64,000 nt of DNA from Promethearchaeota archaeon (GTDB lineage: Archaea > Asgardarchaeota > Lokiarchaeia > Sigyniarchaeales > SOKP01). A model generated the notes under the pieces. It did not search any database and was not told the origin of the DNA. It saw nothing but the letters and a program-made list of their open reading frames with translations. Location of the stretch: the NCBI GenBank assembly GCA_030606485.1, contig JAUWGH010000004.1:124001-188000 (forward strand). Reading direction: 5' to 3'. A program made the translations under genes and the position numbers. Below are positions 44,791-54,010 of this stretch, one piece after another (the stretch's first letter is position 1; the number at the start of each line of letters is the position of its first letter).

Positions 44791-45825
44791 TTAATTAATT
44801 AATGTATTTGCATGTTTTAGGCATTTTTCAGCGTCTGAAACTATAGTATTAATTATTTCTGATACGTTTCTAACGCTTTTCATAATTCCTATACTTTGAC
44901 CTAAAAGCACGGCACCATCTTCCATGTTTCCATCATAAATCATTTCATAATATTTTCCTTCTTCTAGAACCTGTTGTAGTGTTAGACCCTGTTCCTCTGC
45001 CATCTTTTCTTCCTTACTTGCGACAAGTCCATGGTGTGCTGCATATTTATTTTTCCATAATCTAATCGGTCCTAGAAAACCAGTTACTAAAACAGTATCT
45101 TGAGCTCTTGCTGGTGGAACGATATCCTTGTAATCTGGGTGAAATTCACTTTCTTTTGAGGCTATAAATCTAGAGCCCATCGCGATTGCACCAGCACCCA
45201 TAGATAAAGCGGCGGCAAGACCTTCACCGGTTGCAAAACCTCCACACGCAATTATTGGCATATCAGGATGTTTTTGTCTAACTTGTTGCAAAAGAACTAA
45301 TGAGCTTATTTTCTCATAGGATTGATGACCACCACCTTCTCCTCCTGTGATAACCATGCCATCAACCCCTGTAGTAACACACTTATTAGCAAGCCATAGA
45401 GCTGGCGCTACATGGAAATGTTTTATTTTTGAACCGCTTTCTCTTAATCTTTGGAAAGGTTTTGTATATATCAGTTTTGAAGAACCAGCACTTGTAATCA
45501 CATAAACACATTGTTCTTTTATTTTTGGGTTGTTCATAATAAATTTTGGAACATTTCTGCAAAGATTTTGGGCATCAAGTTGCATTCTTCCGGTTCTAAT
45601 ATTCAATCCGAAAGGTTTGTCGGTATGTTCGACAATATATGTCATGTCCTCTTTCATTTGATTAAGACTATTTTTACCGTACATATTAGTATGACTAATA
45701 ACACCAAGCCCACCTGCTTCAGAAACCGCAACTGCTAATTTGGTTGTATAGAAAGGACCCATAGGTGCCGCAATAATTGGATGTTTTATCCCTAACATTT
45801 TAGTTATATTTGTTTCAAAAACCAC
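44791..45825 (-). CDS. Nitronate monooxygenase/FabK-like flavoprotein
   Basis: 344-residue TIM barrel binding FMN. Motifs: HPIIAAPMGPFYTTKLAVAVSEAGGLGVI at the N-terminus, GMVITGGEGGGHQSYEKISSL near residue 155 and PIIACGGFATGEGLAAALSMGAGAIAMGSRFIASKESEF near residue 190, the phosphate-binding part. Members oxidise nitronates or act as enoyl-ACP reductases; archaea lack typical fatty-acid synthesis, so the first is more likely. Divergent from the Nudix gene with 116 nt between them. Confidence 0.88.
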   Translation of the reverse strand: MVFETNITKMLGIKHPIIAAPMGPFYTTKLAVAVSEAGGLGVISHTNMYGKNSLNQMKEDMTYIVEHTDKPFGLNIRTGRMQLDAQNLCRNVPKFIMNNPKIKEQCVYVITSAGSSKLIYTKPFQRLRESGSKIKHFHVAPALWLANKCVTTGVDGMVITGGEGGGHQSYEKISSLVLLQQVRQKHPDMPIIACGGFATGEGLAAALSMGAGAIAMGSRFIASKESEFHPDYKDIVPPARAQDTVLVTGFLGPIRLWKNKYAAHHGLVASKEEKMAEEQGLTLQQVLEEGKYYEMIYDGNMEDGAVLLGQSIGIMKSVRNVSEIINTIVSDAEKCLKHANTLIN

Positions 45826-45941
45826 TAATAATCACTTTTTATTCTTATACTATTTTTTTTTGTTTAAGTTTGCTGATAGAATAAAATGATATAGTCTTAA
45901 AAATTTTATACTGCAAATCTATTATTTTATTATTAAGAAAT

Positions 45942-46586
45942 ATGAAGAATCGTCATGAACATAATATGGATTTACAGGTTGATTCGGAGGGTACAGCATT
46001 TTTAATTTTTGATAAGGGTTTCAGTCTTTTTACTATATCTAAACCGAGTTATTGGAAACACCAAGATAACAGCGAATTAATTTCATATTCATGTGTAGGT
46101 GGTAAATTGGAAGAGGGAGAAAGTGCCATAGAGGCTGGAAGAAGGGAAGCTTATGAAGAGTTAGGCATAGATGTTCGTATTCATTCATCAAAAGTCACTT
46201 ATTTAATAGATTTTCAATTAAATAAACAAGTAATTGAATTTAATCAATCAATTAAACCATTTGCAATTTATTATACAAAATTTTCAGAAAAACCGGGGGA
46301 GGATTCAGAAAATTGGTCTCTTTTGGGGAGAGTATATGTTTATTTTGCGAGTCTTTTAGGAGATCCTTTCCCATCATCAGAAATTCCTGCATTATTATGG
46401 TTAAAATGGGAAGATATGTTATTTAACATATCAAATCCTATGCGTTTTAATGAGATACTTTCAAAGGGACTAATAATCGAAAAAGTGGAAATCCCAAACA
46501 ATTCATACTTTATACCAGTAATGACACCTGAGATTATTGGTAAAGTATTTGGAAAAATAACAGGGAACTTAAAGTATATTAAATAG
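45942..46586 (+). CDS. Nudix hydrolase
   Basis: 214 residues. The Nudix box GGKLEEGESAIEAGRREAYEELGI (GX5EX7REUXEEXGU) is complete near residue 50. The segments before it (DSEGTAFLIFDKGFSLFTI) form the usual first strands. Substrate is some nucleoside diphosphate derivative and cannot be read from the sequence. The C-terminal 60 residues are not typical. ATG start; convergent with fae-hps. Confidence 0.85.
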   Translation: MKNRHEHNMDLQVDSEGTAFLIFDKGFSLFTISKPSYWKHQDNSELISYSCVGGKLEEGESAIEAGRREAYEELGIDVRIHSSKVTYLIDFQLNKQVIEFNQSIKPFAIYYTKFSEKPGEDSENWSLLGRVYVYFASLLGDPFPSSEIPALLWLKWEDMLFNISNPMRFNEILSKGLIIEKVEIPNNSYFIPVMTPEIIGKVFGKITGNLKYIK

Positions 46587-46610
46587 AAAATTAAAGAGGC
46601 TTATAATAAT

Positions 46611-47876
46611 TTATTTATTTGCCTCGTCATCATCCGTGTGGATTCTTTTAAGGTCTATTTCACTATATCCGGGCAAGGCATTTATGAGGTTTCTCATAGA
46701 TCGTTCAACATCCTTACTTGAGGTAATGTACCTTCCAATAATTAATATATCTGCTCCCATTTTAATTGCATATTTAGCAGTCTCGGGTTCTATCCCTCCT
46801 GCAACAGCTACAAGTACTCTATCTCTCCCAGAAACAAATTTTTTATCTTTATAAAATTCTTTGATTTTTGGAACCCATGCCCACTTTTGACGTTGAATAT
46901 CGTTAGTTTCGACACTTTCGGTATCAATTCCTCTATGTAATATTACTACATCGGGAATTTCTTTTAGTTGTGATAATTTTACAATGGGATCATCAACTTC
47001 CATCATATCTACATACGCATAGATACCAACTCTGTGCGCTTCAAATAAGAATTTATCAAGCATAACCGGAGATGCAAGACCTGAAGCAACCACAGCATCT
47101 GCGGTGGCATCAAAAGCAAAATCCACTTCTAGTTTTCCAACATCTAAAGTTTTTAAATCAGCGACTAAAAATACATCAGGTAATTTTTCTCTTAGTTTTA
47201 CAACTGCATCCATTCCATATTTTTTTATCAAGGGAGTTCCGGCTTCAATAATTATTCTATCACTTCTTGGTAATTGGGAAACAACTTTCATTTGATGGTC
47301 TATTGAGGGATGATCCAATGCTACTTGAATATAAGGTGGTCTCCATAGACGTGGCATCTTGATTCCAGAGACTGGGTGTTTTGCTCTATCTTTATCATAA
47401 AATATTTTCTTAATTGTTGGATATTTTTCAATTGCTCTTTTGATTGCTAATTTTGTTGCACCATAATTATATTGGTAAATTCTTCTATAATCTGAAGCAC
47501 CTGGGTGAATAAAACAGCTAACTACAATCACCCAATCGTCGGCTTTATTGATAGGGATCACTCCTTCTTCTAAAGAATCTGCTACAGCTTTGGCGATTGC
47601 TGCCTGCGCCGGTCCAAAAATCTTACTTGCATCCTCTAGGTTTCCAATGGTAACTTTCGGAATTATTAAGGTTTGGGGTTTAGGTGTTAAATTAGGTCGA
47701 ATTACAGCTAATAGAGCGCCGTGACCTACACTAGGTTGGGTCAATGCATTTGCAAAAGCTTGTCCAACAGGACCGTTTTTAGATCCAATCATTAAGTCAA
47801 TGTGAGCTAGGTTTTCTTTCTCACCAAGGAGCGCTTCACCTATCAAAAATTCATCTTTAGCAGGCATATAAACCAT
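46611..47876 (-). CDS. Bifunctional formaldehyde-activating enzyme/hexulose-6-phosphate synthase
   Basis: Fusion of Fae (residues 1-165) and Hps (about 175-421). Fae part: IGEALLGEKENLAHIDLMIG, SKNGPVGQAFANALTQPSVGHGALLAVI. Hps part: YIQVALDHPSIDHQMKVVSQLP with the catalytic DADLKTLDVGKLEVDFAF-type motif (VADLKTLDVGKLE) and VAGGIEPETAKYAIKMGADILIIGRYI. In archaea Fae-Hps runs the ribulose monophosphate pathway backwards to make ribose-5-phosphate, releasing formaldehyde. The start may be M4 at 47867. The 5'-side gene is convergent. Confidence 0.95.
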   Translation of the reverse strand: MVYMPAKDEFLIGEALLGEKENLAHIDLMIGSKNGPVGQAFANALTQPSVGHGALLAVIRPNLTPKPQTLIIPKVTIGNLEDASKIFGPAQAAIAKAVADSLEEGVIPINKADDWVIVVSCFIHPGASDYRRIYQYNYGATKLAIKRAIEKYPTIKKIFYDKDRAKHPVSGIKMPRLWRPPYIQVALDHPSIDHQMKVVSQLPRSDRIIIEAGTPLIKKYGMDAVVKLREKLPDVFLVADLKTLDVGKLEVDFAFDATADAVVASGLASPVMLDKFLFEAHRVGIYAYVDMMEVDDPIVKLSQLKEIPDVVILHRGIDTESVETNDIQRQKWAWVPKIKEFYKDKKFVSGRDRVLVAVAGGIEPETAKYAIKMGADILIIGRYITSSKDVERSMRNLINALPGYSEIDLKRIHTDDDEANK

Positions 47877-47998
47877 TTTTTTATTAGTTATTCTAAAATA
47901 TTATCCACTATGTAAAAAGAGATTATCAATTTATTAAAACTTAAGTAATATGAGAGTATTAGTTTAAGGTAAATTTAAAAGGGATTTTTTTTTTTAAC

Positions 47999-48859
47999 TT
48001 ATTCTAAATCAATTTTATCTTTATTAACTTTATTAACATTTAGTTGTTCTTTTATTGGCTCTTCGATTAATTTTTCAGGAATTTTCATTGAATTAAAAAT
48101 AGAATTCATTTCTCCAGGTTGATGGAATTTTTCTTCCATAAAAATTGGAATTTTTATTTGTTCGCCCTTGACTTTTAAATCTTCTGGAATATAATATTCT
48201 ACTGCCTGAACTTTACCATCTTTTATTATTAATCTTATAGAATACTGGTATGTATTATCAAAATAGAAGCCATTAGGAATTTGGCCTAATTTTTTTATAG
48301 TTTTTATTTCATCGATTTTAGTTATATATGAATTTAGTTCAGATTCATAGGAATAGAAATCCCCTCCTATAAGAATAATTTTAGGATGGAAATCTTCTGG
48401 TTGAGGGATGGATTTAAGCAATTCAATTGCATCTTTTTTATTAATACCGGTATGTACACACAAATCTGTAAATTTTGTAGCTTTTTCTCCTGGTATAGTA
48501 TAACTATTATAATCTTCTCGTGTAATAACTCGAGCCCTACCAGGTCCAACTTGTTGTTCAAATATTTTCTGAATTGATCTATCATCATAAGAATATTCAT
48601 TCATATTAGAAATTCTATAAAATAATCTAAGTTGGGCTCTAAATTTTCTTGCTAAAATTCCCCCAAACATCTGTAGTTTTAAGGAAGTTTTTGGTCCATA
48701 GTAAGTCCAAATTCTTTTTTCATTATGATCAATTAAAATTAATACTTTCTGATTATCAATTAGATCTTTAACGGTTTCTTCTTTAGATATATCTGCAAAT
48801 AATTCTTTTGTTTCCATATACGGTGGTTCTTTAAGTTCAATAACTTCAAATATTTGCAT
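47999..48859 (-). CDS. Protein with N-terminal gelsolin-like repeat
   Basis: 286 residues. Residues 40-100 (KVLILIDHNEKRIWTYYGPKTSLKLQMFGGILARKF...LRLFYRI) align by eye with the gelsolin-like protein at 37053-37397 (VYIIISDHPKRTIWLWKRTES...). The remaining two thirds, with FTDLCVHTGINKKDAIELLKS and YQYSIRLIIKDGKVQAVEYYIP, are not recognised. No TM segment. It lies 20 nt downstream of the UDP-glucose dehydrogenase gene on the same strand, so they may be cotranscribed, though a shared role is not obvious. Confidence 0.5.
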   Translation of the reverse strand: MQIFEVIELKEPPYMETKELFADISKEETVKDLIDNQKVLILIDHNEKRIWTYYGPKTSLKLQMFGGILARKFRAQLRLFYRISNMNEYSYDDRSIQKIFEQQVGPGRARVITREDYNSYTIPGEKATKFTDLCVHTGINKKDAIELLKSIPQPEDFHPKIILIGGDFYSYESELNSYITKIDEIKTIKKLGQIPNGFYFDNTYQYSIRLIIKDGKVQAVEYYIPEDLKVKGEQIKIPIFMEEKFHQPGEMNSIFNSMKIPEKLIEEPIKEQLNVNKVNKDKIDLE

Positions 48860-48879
48860 GAGTTACCTCATAATCTTTT

Positions 48880-50238
48880 TTATTTAAGTGCTACTCTTCC
48901 AATAGCTCTAAAAGTTAATTCTTTATCAAATTCTTCAAAAGAAAAAATTCTTCTTCCGTCAATAACAAATGGATTTTTCATTAATCTTATGAATTTGCTA
49001 GGTTTCAGTGTTTTAAATTCATCCCATTCTGTTGTAATTATTGCACAATCAGCATCTTTTAATAATTCCTCAATATTATTGGCATATTCAATTTTATTTC
49101 CCAATACTTCTCTTGCTGATTCTTTAGCTTTTGGATCATATCCAATAATATTAGAAGCATTTCTTTTATTTAATTCATTAATAATTCTTATACTTGGAGC
49201 CTGTCGCATATCATCAGTGCCAGGCTTAAAAGCAAGTCCCAATAATGCAATTTTCTTATTTGAAAGATCATTTAAGGTGTTTTCTGCAAGATCTACAATG
49301 TGAATTGCTTGGTCATCGTTAATATCAAGTACTGCATTTAATAATCGTGGATTATATCCTTTAGATTGTGCAAATGCTTTAATTGCATTAATATCTTTTG
49401 ATAAACAAGAACCTCCGAATCCAACTCCGACTCCTAAAAATCTTTCACAAATCCTGTAGTCAAGACCGACACCCTTCATAACTTGAACTACATCCACTCC
49501 AGGAACAAGTTCTGCTAAATTGGCAAATTCATTAGCATAACTAATTTTTGTTGCTAATAAACAATTATTCCCATATTTAACTAACTCCGCACTCTCCAAA
49601 TTCATTCTTAATATGGGTGCTTTTTTTAAGTGATCTCCATAAAAAGACTCATAGAATTCCTGTAAAATATCACCACTTTTTTTATCAAATTCTCCAATTA
49701 TAATCCTGTCTGGATAGAAAGTATCCTCAATAGAACGTCCCTCAGCTAAAAATTCGGGTTGCATACATAACCCAAAATCCTTCCCTGGTTCCTTTCCACT
49801 AATTTTTTGAATTGTGTCTCCGACAATGTTTCTTGTCGTCCCTGGAACAACTGTCGACCTAACAACTATTAGATGATAATTATCGTTCATTCTCAACACT
49901 TCGCCAATTTCTTTAGCAGATTTTTCCATAAAAGTTAAATCTATTCTTTTATCTTCTCCCAACGGAGTTCCAACGATAATCATTGTAATATCAGTATCTA
50001 GAATAGCTTGCTCTCTTCCCACCAAACACTTAAAATTTCCATCATTTCGATTTACTACTTCTTTCAATATCTCTTCTAGCTCTACTTCATAAAAAGGAGC
50101 AATCCCTTGATTAATCAAATCAGCTTTCTTTTTATTATGAGTTGAAGCAATAACCTTTATTCCCCTATGAGCAAAACAAACAGCTGAAACAAGACCGACA
50201 AAACCAGTACCAAGGATTGAGACACTTAATTTCTTCAT
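48880..50238 (-). CDS. UDP-glucose/UDP-mannuronate-type sugar-nucleotide 6-dehydrogenase
   Basis: Oxidises the C6 of a UDP-sugar to a uronic acid in two NAD-dependent steps. 452 residues. N-terminal Rossmann GTGFVGLVSAVCFAHRG (residues 10-26), IVGTPLGEDKRIDLTFME, and the catalytic cysteine in GVGFGGSCLSKDINAI (about residue 266). C-terminal domain has LGLAFKPGTDDMRQAPS. Family includes Ugd, WecC and AglM; the exact sugar is not certain. Products feed cell-surface glycan or N-glycan synthesis. Its start region is duplicated upstream (50308-50330). Confidence 0.9.
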   Translation of the reverse strand: MKKLSVSILGTGFVGLVSAVCFAHRGIKVIASTHNKKKADLINQGIAPFYEVELEEILKEVVNRNDGNFKCLVGREQAILDTDITMIIVGTPLGEDKRIDLTFMEKSAKEIGEVLRMNDNYHLIVVRSTVVPGTTRNIVGDTIQKISGKEPGKDFGLCMQPEFLAEGRSIEDTFYPDRIIIGEFDKKSGDILQEFYESFYGDHLKKAPILRMNLESAELVKYGNNCLLATKISYANEFANLAELVPGVDVVQVMKGVGLDYRICERFLGVGVGFGGSCLSKDINAIKAFAQSKGYNPRLLNAVLDINDDQAIHIVDLAENTLNDLSNKKIALLGLAFKPGTDDMRQAPSIRIINELNKRNASNIIGYDPKAKESAREVLGNKIEYANNIEELLKDADCAIITTEWDEFKTLKPSKFIRLMKNPFVIDGRRIFSFEEFDKELTFRAIGRVALK

Positions 50239-50330
50239 AAAATATATAAAAGAATTTGGTCTTTAAATTTTTTTATTTCTTTTATCTTTAGAAAATCTTT
50301 TAAGTTTTGAGACACTTAATTTCTTTATAA
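50218..50330. repeat. Direct repeat of the sugar dehydrogenase start region
   Basis: TGAGACACTTAATTTCTTCATAA at 50218-50240 (the first codons of the dehydrogenase, minus strand) recurs at 50308-50330 with a single mismatch (C to T). The offset is 90 bp. Sequence following each copy (AATATATAAAAGAATTTGG and TATAGAAAAATTTTATTTTGG) is also related up to CTTTAAAT. In the second copy the ATG has become ATA, so it is not a start codon. It lies in the promoter region of eS6. Confidence 0.75.
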
Positions 50331-50361
50331 TATAGAAAAATTTTATTTTGGTTATCTTTAA

Positions 50362-50787
50362 ATGTCCGAAAAGCCCTCTTATAAATTAAATATCTCTGGT
50401 GGCAACTCTGGTCCCGGCAAAGGAAAAACAAAATTAATTCAAGTAGATCAGTCAAAAGTAAATTTAAAGGGTTTAAAAATTGGAACCACGATTAAGGGGG
50501 ATCAAATAGGTCTTGTTGGATATGAGTTAATAATTACTGGTGGATCAGATAACAGCGGTTTTCCACTGAGAAGAGATATAGATGGGCCTTTAAAGAAAAG
50601 AATTCTCATTTCAAAAGGAATAGGTTATAAACCAAAGAGAAAAGGGGAACGAAGACGAAAAACTATGCGTGGGAATGAAATATCTTTTGATACAAGTTTA
50701 GTTAATCTAAAGATTATAAAATATGGAAGTTCTAAATTTTTTAGCAAAACAGAGAAGAAAGAACCTATAGAAAAAGAAAAAAAGTAA
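50362..50787 (+). CDS. Ribosomal protein eS6
   Basis: 141 residues: KLNISGGNSGPGKGKTKLIQ, LKGLKIGTTIKGDQIGLVGYELIITGGSDNSGFPLRRDI and GYKPKRKGERRRKTMRGNEI are the eS6 core. Small subunit protein. Shorter than eukaryotic S6, lacking the phosphorylated tail, as in archaea. Followed by eL24 and RpoN. Confidence 0.95.
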   Translation: MSEKPSYKLNISGGNSGPGKGKTKLIQVDQSKVNLKGLKIGTTIKGDQIGLVGYELIITGGSDNSGFPLRRDIDGPLKKRILISKGIGYKPKRKGERRRKTMRGNEISFDTSLVNLKIIKYGSSKFFSKTEKKEPIEKEKK

Positions 50788-50828
50788 TACATATTCATTA
50801 ATACTTTTAAAAATTGGAGAAAATAAAG

Positions 50829-51011
50829 ATGGTCAAAGTTAGAAATTGCTCATTCTGTGGTTATAACATCCCGGTTGGACGGGGAATAATGTATATAAAA
50901 AATGACGGAAATATTCTAAACTTTTGCTCAAATAAGTGTCGTAAAGCAATGATTAAATATAAAAAGAATCCAAGGAAAACCCGTTGGACTAAATTTTATG
51001 GAAAACAATAA
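50829..51011 (+). CDS. Ribosomal protein eL24
   Basis: 60 residues starting MVKVRNCSFCGYNIPVGRGI. Zinc-binding cysteines in CSFC and CSNKC. ATG 50829 is preferred because TTGGAGAAAA supplies the ribosome binding site; the frame also opens at 50814, which would include that site as codons. The tail KNPRKTRWTKFYGKQ is typical. Confidence 0.93.
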   Translation: MVKVRNCSFCGYNIPVGRGIMYIKNDGNILNFCSNKCRKAMIKYKKNPRKTRWTKFYGKQ

Positions 51012-51016
51012 TTTTT

Positions 51017-51220
51017 TTATTGTAAGCGCGGAAATTTTAAGATTTCATCAATTAAATTTATATGACTAACGATCATACGCTTACAGCAAAATCTGGAAAT
51101 ATTTAATTTTTTAAAAGCATCTTCCGAGGGAATCCCTTTTTTAACTGTCATTTCAATATATGGTTCGTATAGATCTCCAATTAATTTTCCACAACTAAAG
51201 CATCGGATTGGAATAATCAA
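51017..51220 (-). CDS. rpoN: RNA polymerase subunit N (Rpb10 homologue)
   Basis: 67 residues. IPIRCFSCGKLIGDLYEPY carries the first zinc cysteines and RFCCKRMIVSHINLID the second pair, the classical RpoN/Rpb10 motif. Starts at TTG 51220. In most archaea rpoN is next to uS9; here it converges on eL24. Confidence 0.92.
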   Translation of the reverse strand: MIIPIRCFSCGKLIGDLYEPYIEMTVKKGIPSEDAFKKLNISRFCCKRMIVSHINLIDEILKFPRLQ

Positions 51221-51454
51221 TTAATTTTTTCAGCTTTTCCCTTTTTTTTTTGTATTTACTTAACTAATTTATAGTTATTAACTAGCAATATATCCTTCCT
51301 AAAAAATTTTATTAATAGAGAGGATTTTTATTTTTTAAGAAAGTCAATATTTTTAATAGATTATTAATTTTCCAAATAATTTTTATGTTTATATAACTTT
51401 TTTAATTTAATTTTATTGAATTTGATATCACTTTAAGTTATAAATAATTATAAA

Positions 51455-52939
51455 ATGTCTCAAAGTACAAGTAAATTCTTAAGGTTCTTCTCCCCATTTA
51501 TCCGAGCAATGCCGGAAATAAAAACTCCAGATAGAGAAGTCTCTTTTAAAGAAAAAATAATATGGACAGTAGTTGCTTTAATTATTTATATAGTTATGAG
51601 TAATATCCCTTTATTTGGGGTTGATATTCAAGAAACTGAAGACTATTTCTATTGGTTGCGAGTTATTTTAGCCTCTCAGAGGGGAACATTAACGGAGCTG
51701 GGGATAGGTCCGATTGTTACTGCAGGTCTTATTATGCAGTTATTAATGGGTTCAGGTATTATAAAGATAAATATGGCAGATCCTTATGATCGAAGCATGT
51801 TTACTGGAGCCCAAAAAATTTTAGCAATATTTCTTACGGTATTTAATACTATTGCATATTTAATTGGAGGTGCTTTTGGAAATGTTGCAGAAATTGGCCC
51901 TGCAGCAATTATATTTATCTTTCTCCAACTATTTTTCTCGGGAATAATCATAATTTTACTAGATGAAATGTTACAGAAAGGTTGGGGTATTGGCTCAGGT
52001 GTTTCTCTCTTTATTGCAACTGGAATTGCAGGACAAGTATTTTGGAACTGTTTTAGTTTTGTTCCTATGACTGGAGAACATTTTGATGGGATGCCTCGTG
52101 GTATAGTTATAGCGTTTTTTCAAGCAATTTTTAATCCTGCTGATTCTGTTCCAATTGGGGATTTATGGTTTCGTCCTTCCAATTTGCCTGGACTTATGAG
52201 TATCATAACAACAATTGGAATATTTGTTGTCATTGTATATTTTGAAAGTGTTACTATTGACATTCCTCTGGCTTATAGTGGTTATCGAGGTTTCAAAGGA
52301 AAATATCCAATCAAATTATTATACGTATCAAATATTCCAGTTATTTTAGTATCAGCTCTATATGCAAACATAATGTTTTTAGGTCAAATGATTGCAGGAC
52401 CAAATTCAGCTCTCCGTGGTGGGGATTTGGATTTCTTTTTAAATTTTATTGGCCAGTACGGAGATCCAGGACAGAGTCCGGGAGGAAGTTATTTAAACCC
52501 AGTAGGGGGACTAATTTATTTAATGACACCTCCACAGGGATTTCAATCAGTTATTGATGATCCTTTACGAGCCGTCATTTATTTAGTGATATTCATAGTA
52601 TTGTGTATAGGATTCGGGAGAATTTGGGTTGAGGTTTCTGGATTGGCTCCACGGGATATTTCGAGACAAATTATCGATAGTGGAATGGAGATTCCAGGTT
52701 TTAGAAGATCCGAGAAGATTATTGAGCAAATATTATCAAGATATATACCTACATTGACGATATTATGCGGAATAATAGTTGGATTACTTAGTTTCACCTC
52801 GGATGCGTTGGGAGCACTTTCTTCAGGAACAGGGTTATTAATTGCCATTGGAATTATTCATCAGTATGCCGAGTCAATTTCAAAGGAAGCTGCTGCGGAA
52901 CAATACCCGGCTCTTCGTGGTTTCCTAGGATTAGATTAA
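51455..52939 (+). CDS. secY: Preprotein translocase subunit SecY
   Basis: 494 residues and ten TM helices. The N-terminus contains FIRAMPEIKTPDREVSFKEKI, typical of archaeal SecY/Sec61 alpha; the plug and lateral gate follow. Conserved loops: GSGIIKINMADPYDRSMFTGAQKILAI and ALSSGTGLLIAIGIIHQYAE. Forms the channel with SecE (20240-20467). Followed by the EMC3/Oxa1-like gene at 53083. Length matches archaeal SecY. Confidence 0.96.
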   Translation: MSQSTSKFLRFFSPFIRAMPEIKTPDREVSFKEKIIWTVVALIIYIVMSNIPLFGVDIQETEDYFYWLRVILASQRGTLTELGIGPIVTAGLIMQLLMGSGIIKINMADPYDRSMFTGAQKILAIFLTVFNTIAYLIGGAFGNVAEIGPAAIIFIFLQLFFSGIIIILLDEMLQKGWGIGSGVSLFIATGIAGQVFWNCFSFVPMTGEHFDGMPRGIVIAFFQAIFNPADSVPIGDLWFRPSNLPGLMSIITTIGIFVVIVYFESVTIDIPLAYSGYRGFKGKYPIKLLYVSNIPVILVSALYANIMFLGQMIAGPNSALRGGDLDFFLNFIGQYGDPGQSPGGSYLNPVGGLIYLMTPPQGFQSVIDDPLRAVIYLVIFIVLCIGFGRIWVEVSGLAPRDISRQIIDSGMEIPGFRRSEKIIEQILSRYIPTLTILCGIIVGLLSFTSDALGALSSGTGLLIAIGIIHQYAESISKEAAAEQYPALRGFLGLD

Positions 52940-53085
52940 ACAATATATAGGTGATTAGAAATGAGTCTTCTTTTCTTCTTAATTCTCTAAAAGTTTATTT
53001 TTTAGCATGACCTAAAAGTAATTATACCCAAAATTTTTTAACTTTTTAGGATTAGATTAATAATAAAAAGGAGGTTAGAAATTTG
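52925..53085. repeat. Direct repeat at the secY / insertase gene junction
   Basis: TAGGATTAGATTAA, the last codons and stop of secY (ending 52939), reappears at 53047-53060. After each copy follows a related sequence: GGTGATTAGAAATG at 52950-52963 and GGAGGTTAGAAATTTG at 53070-53085, the latter being the binding site and TTG start of the next gene. The first copy leads only to a 9-codon frame (MSLLFFLIL). A duplication of about 40 bp of the gene junction, about 121 bp apart. Confidence 0.7.
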
Positions 53086-53763
53086 ATAATATTAATTTTT
53101 CAGGAAACAACCAACTTTCTTGATTTAATTAGTTATCCTTTAGGATCAACTATTTTTGTTATGTTATTATCGCTAACGATTGCGCTTTTTTCTTCATTTT
53201 TAACAAAGAAGTTAGTTGATACTGAAGAAATAGAGAGAAAACAGAAGCTCATTAAAAAACATAAAGATGAAAAGAAAAGGATAATAAAACTCGCAGAAAC
53301 AAACCCAAAACAATATAGAAAGAAGAAAATTAAATGGCAAAGAAAGGATCAATTTATAAAAAACATCGAACGAGGAATGTCTATGCAACGAATGAAACCA
53401 ATGTGTTTCACTTTTTTACCGATGATGATAATGTATGGATTAATGAATCTTTTTTTTGAAAGAAACCCCATTGCTTGTACACCCATGAATGCAAACGATG
53501 TCATGTTAATTGGTGAATATATTTGGGCTGCAACAAATATCGATGAACTCCCGCCTGCATGGACTGCATTAGTTTGGGGGGAAGCACGTCATATTGGTAA
53601 ATTCGAAGGATGGATTGGTTTTACTGCGTGGTATTTCTTGAACTCCTTATGTTTTAATACTATAATCAATCGATTATTAGGAATACAATCACAAACTACT
53701 GGTGGTATGGAAGGAATGTTTAAGGGAATGGGAGCAGAAGCACAAGAATTTCCTGATATTTGA
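53083..53763 (+). CDS. EMC3/TMCO1/DUF106 membrane insertase (Oxa1 superfamily)
   Basis: 226 residues. One TM helix near residues 20-40, then a positively charged cytosolic coiled coil (EERKQKLIKKHKDEKKRII...KKIKWQRKDQFIKN), then the hydrophobic core with MKPMCFTFLPMMIMYGLMNLFF and a last TM with WYFLNSLCFNTIINRLLGIQ. This is the archaeal DUF106 topology, relative of eukaryotic EMC3 and of bacterial YidC. Inserts membrane proteins together with SecY, its neighbour. TTG start with GGAGG eight nt before it. Confidence 0.85.
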   Translation: MIILIFQETTNFLDLISYPLGSTIFVMLLSLTIALFSSFLTKKLVDTEEIERKQKLIKKHKDEKKRIIKLAETNPKQYRKKKIKWQRKDQFIKNIERGMSMQRMKPMCFTFLPMMIMYGLMNLFFERNPIACTPMNANDVMLIGEYIWAATNIDELPPAWTALVWGEARHIGKFEGWIGFTAWYFLNSLCFNTIINRLLGIQSQTTGGMEGMFKGMGAEAQEFPDI

Positions 53764-53791
53764 TATTTCTTTTAAGAGATTTAAAAATTAG

Positions 53792-53908
53792 CGCAGATGG
53801 AGGGATTTGAACCCCCGAGCGCTTTCACGCACTGGCTTTATAGGTAAAATAATCTTTTACTATTTAATTGCTCCAAGCCAGCGTCTTACCAGTCTAGGCT
53901 ACATCTGC
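53792..53908 (-). tRNA. tRNA-Ser(GGA) with anticodon-loop intron
   Basis: Acceptor GCAGATG/CATCTGC, discriminator G. Long variable arm TGCGTGAAAGCGCTC, so class II. Anticodon stem CTGGC/GCCAG. Intron of 33 nt at 53838-53870 at the canonical position 37/38; spliced loop is TTGGAGA (anticodon GGA). Intron contains the hairpin GTAAAA/TTTTAC. T-loop TTCAAAT. Confidence 0.9.
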
Positions 53909-54010
53909 TTATTGTATATTTTTAATGTTCTTTTTAATAATTATTAGATTTTAGATATTAAAAAATGAAAATTAAATTTTAGTCAAAAAACGAGTGTGTT
54001 GAAATGGAAG

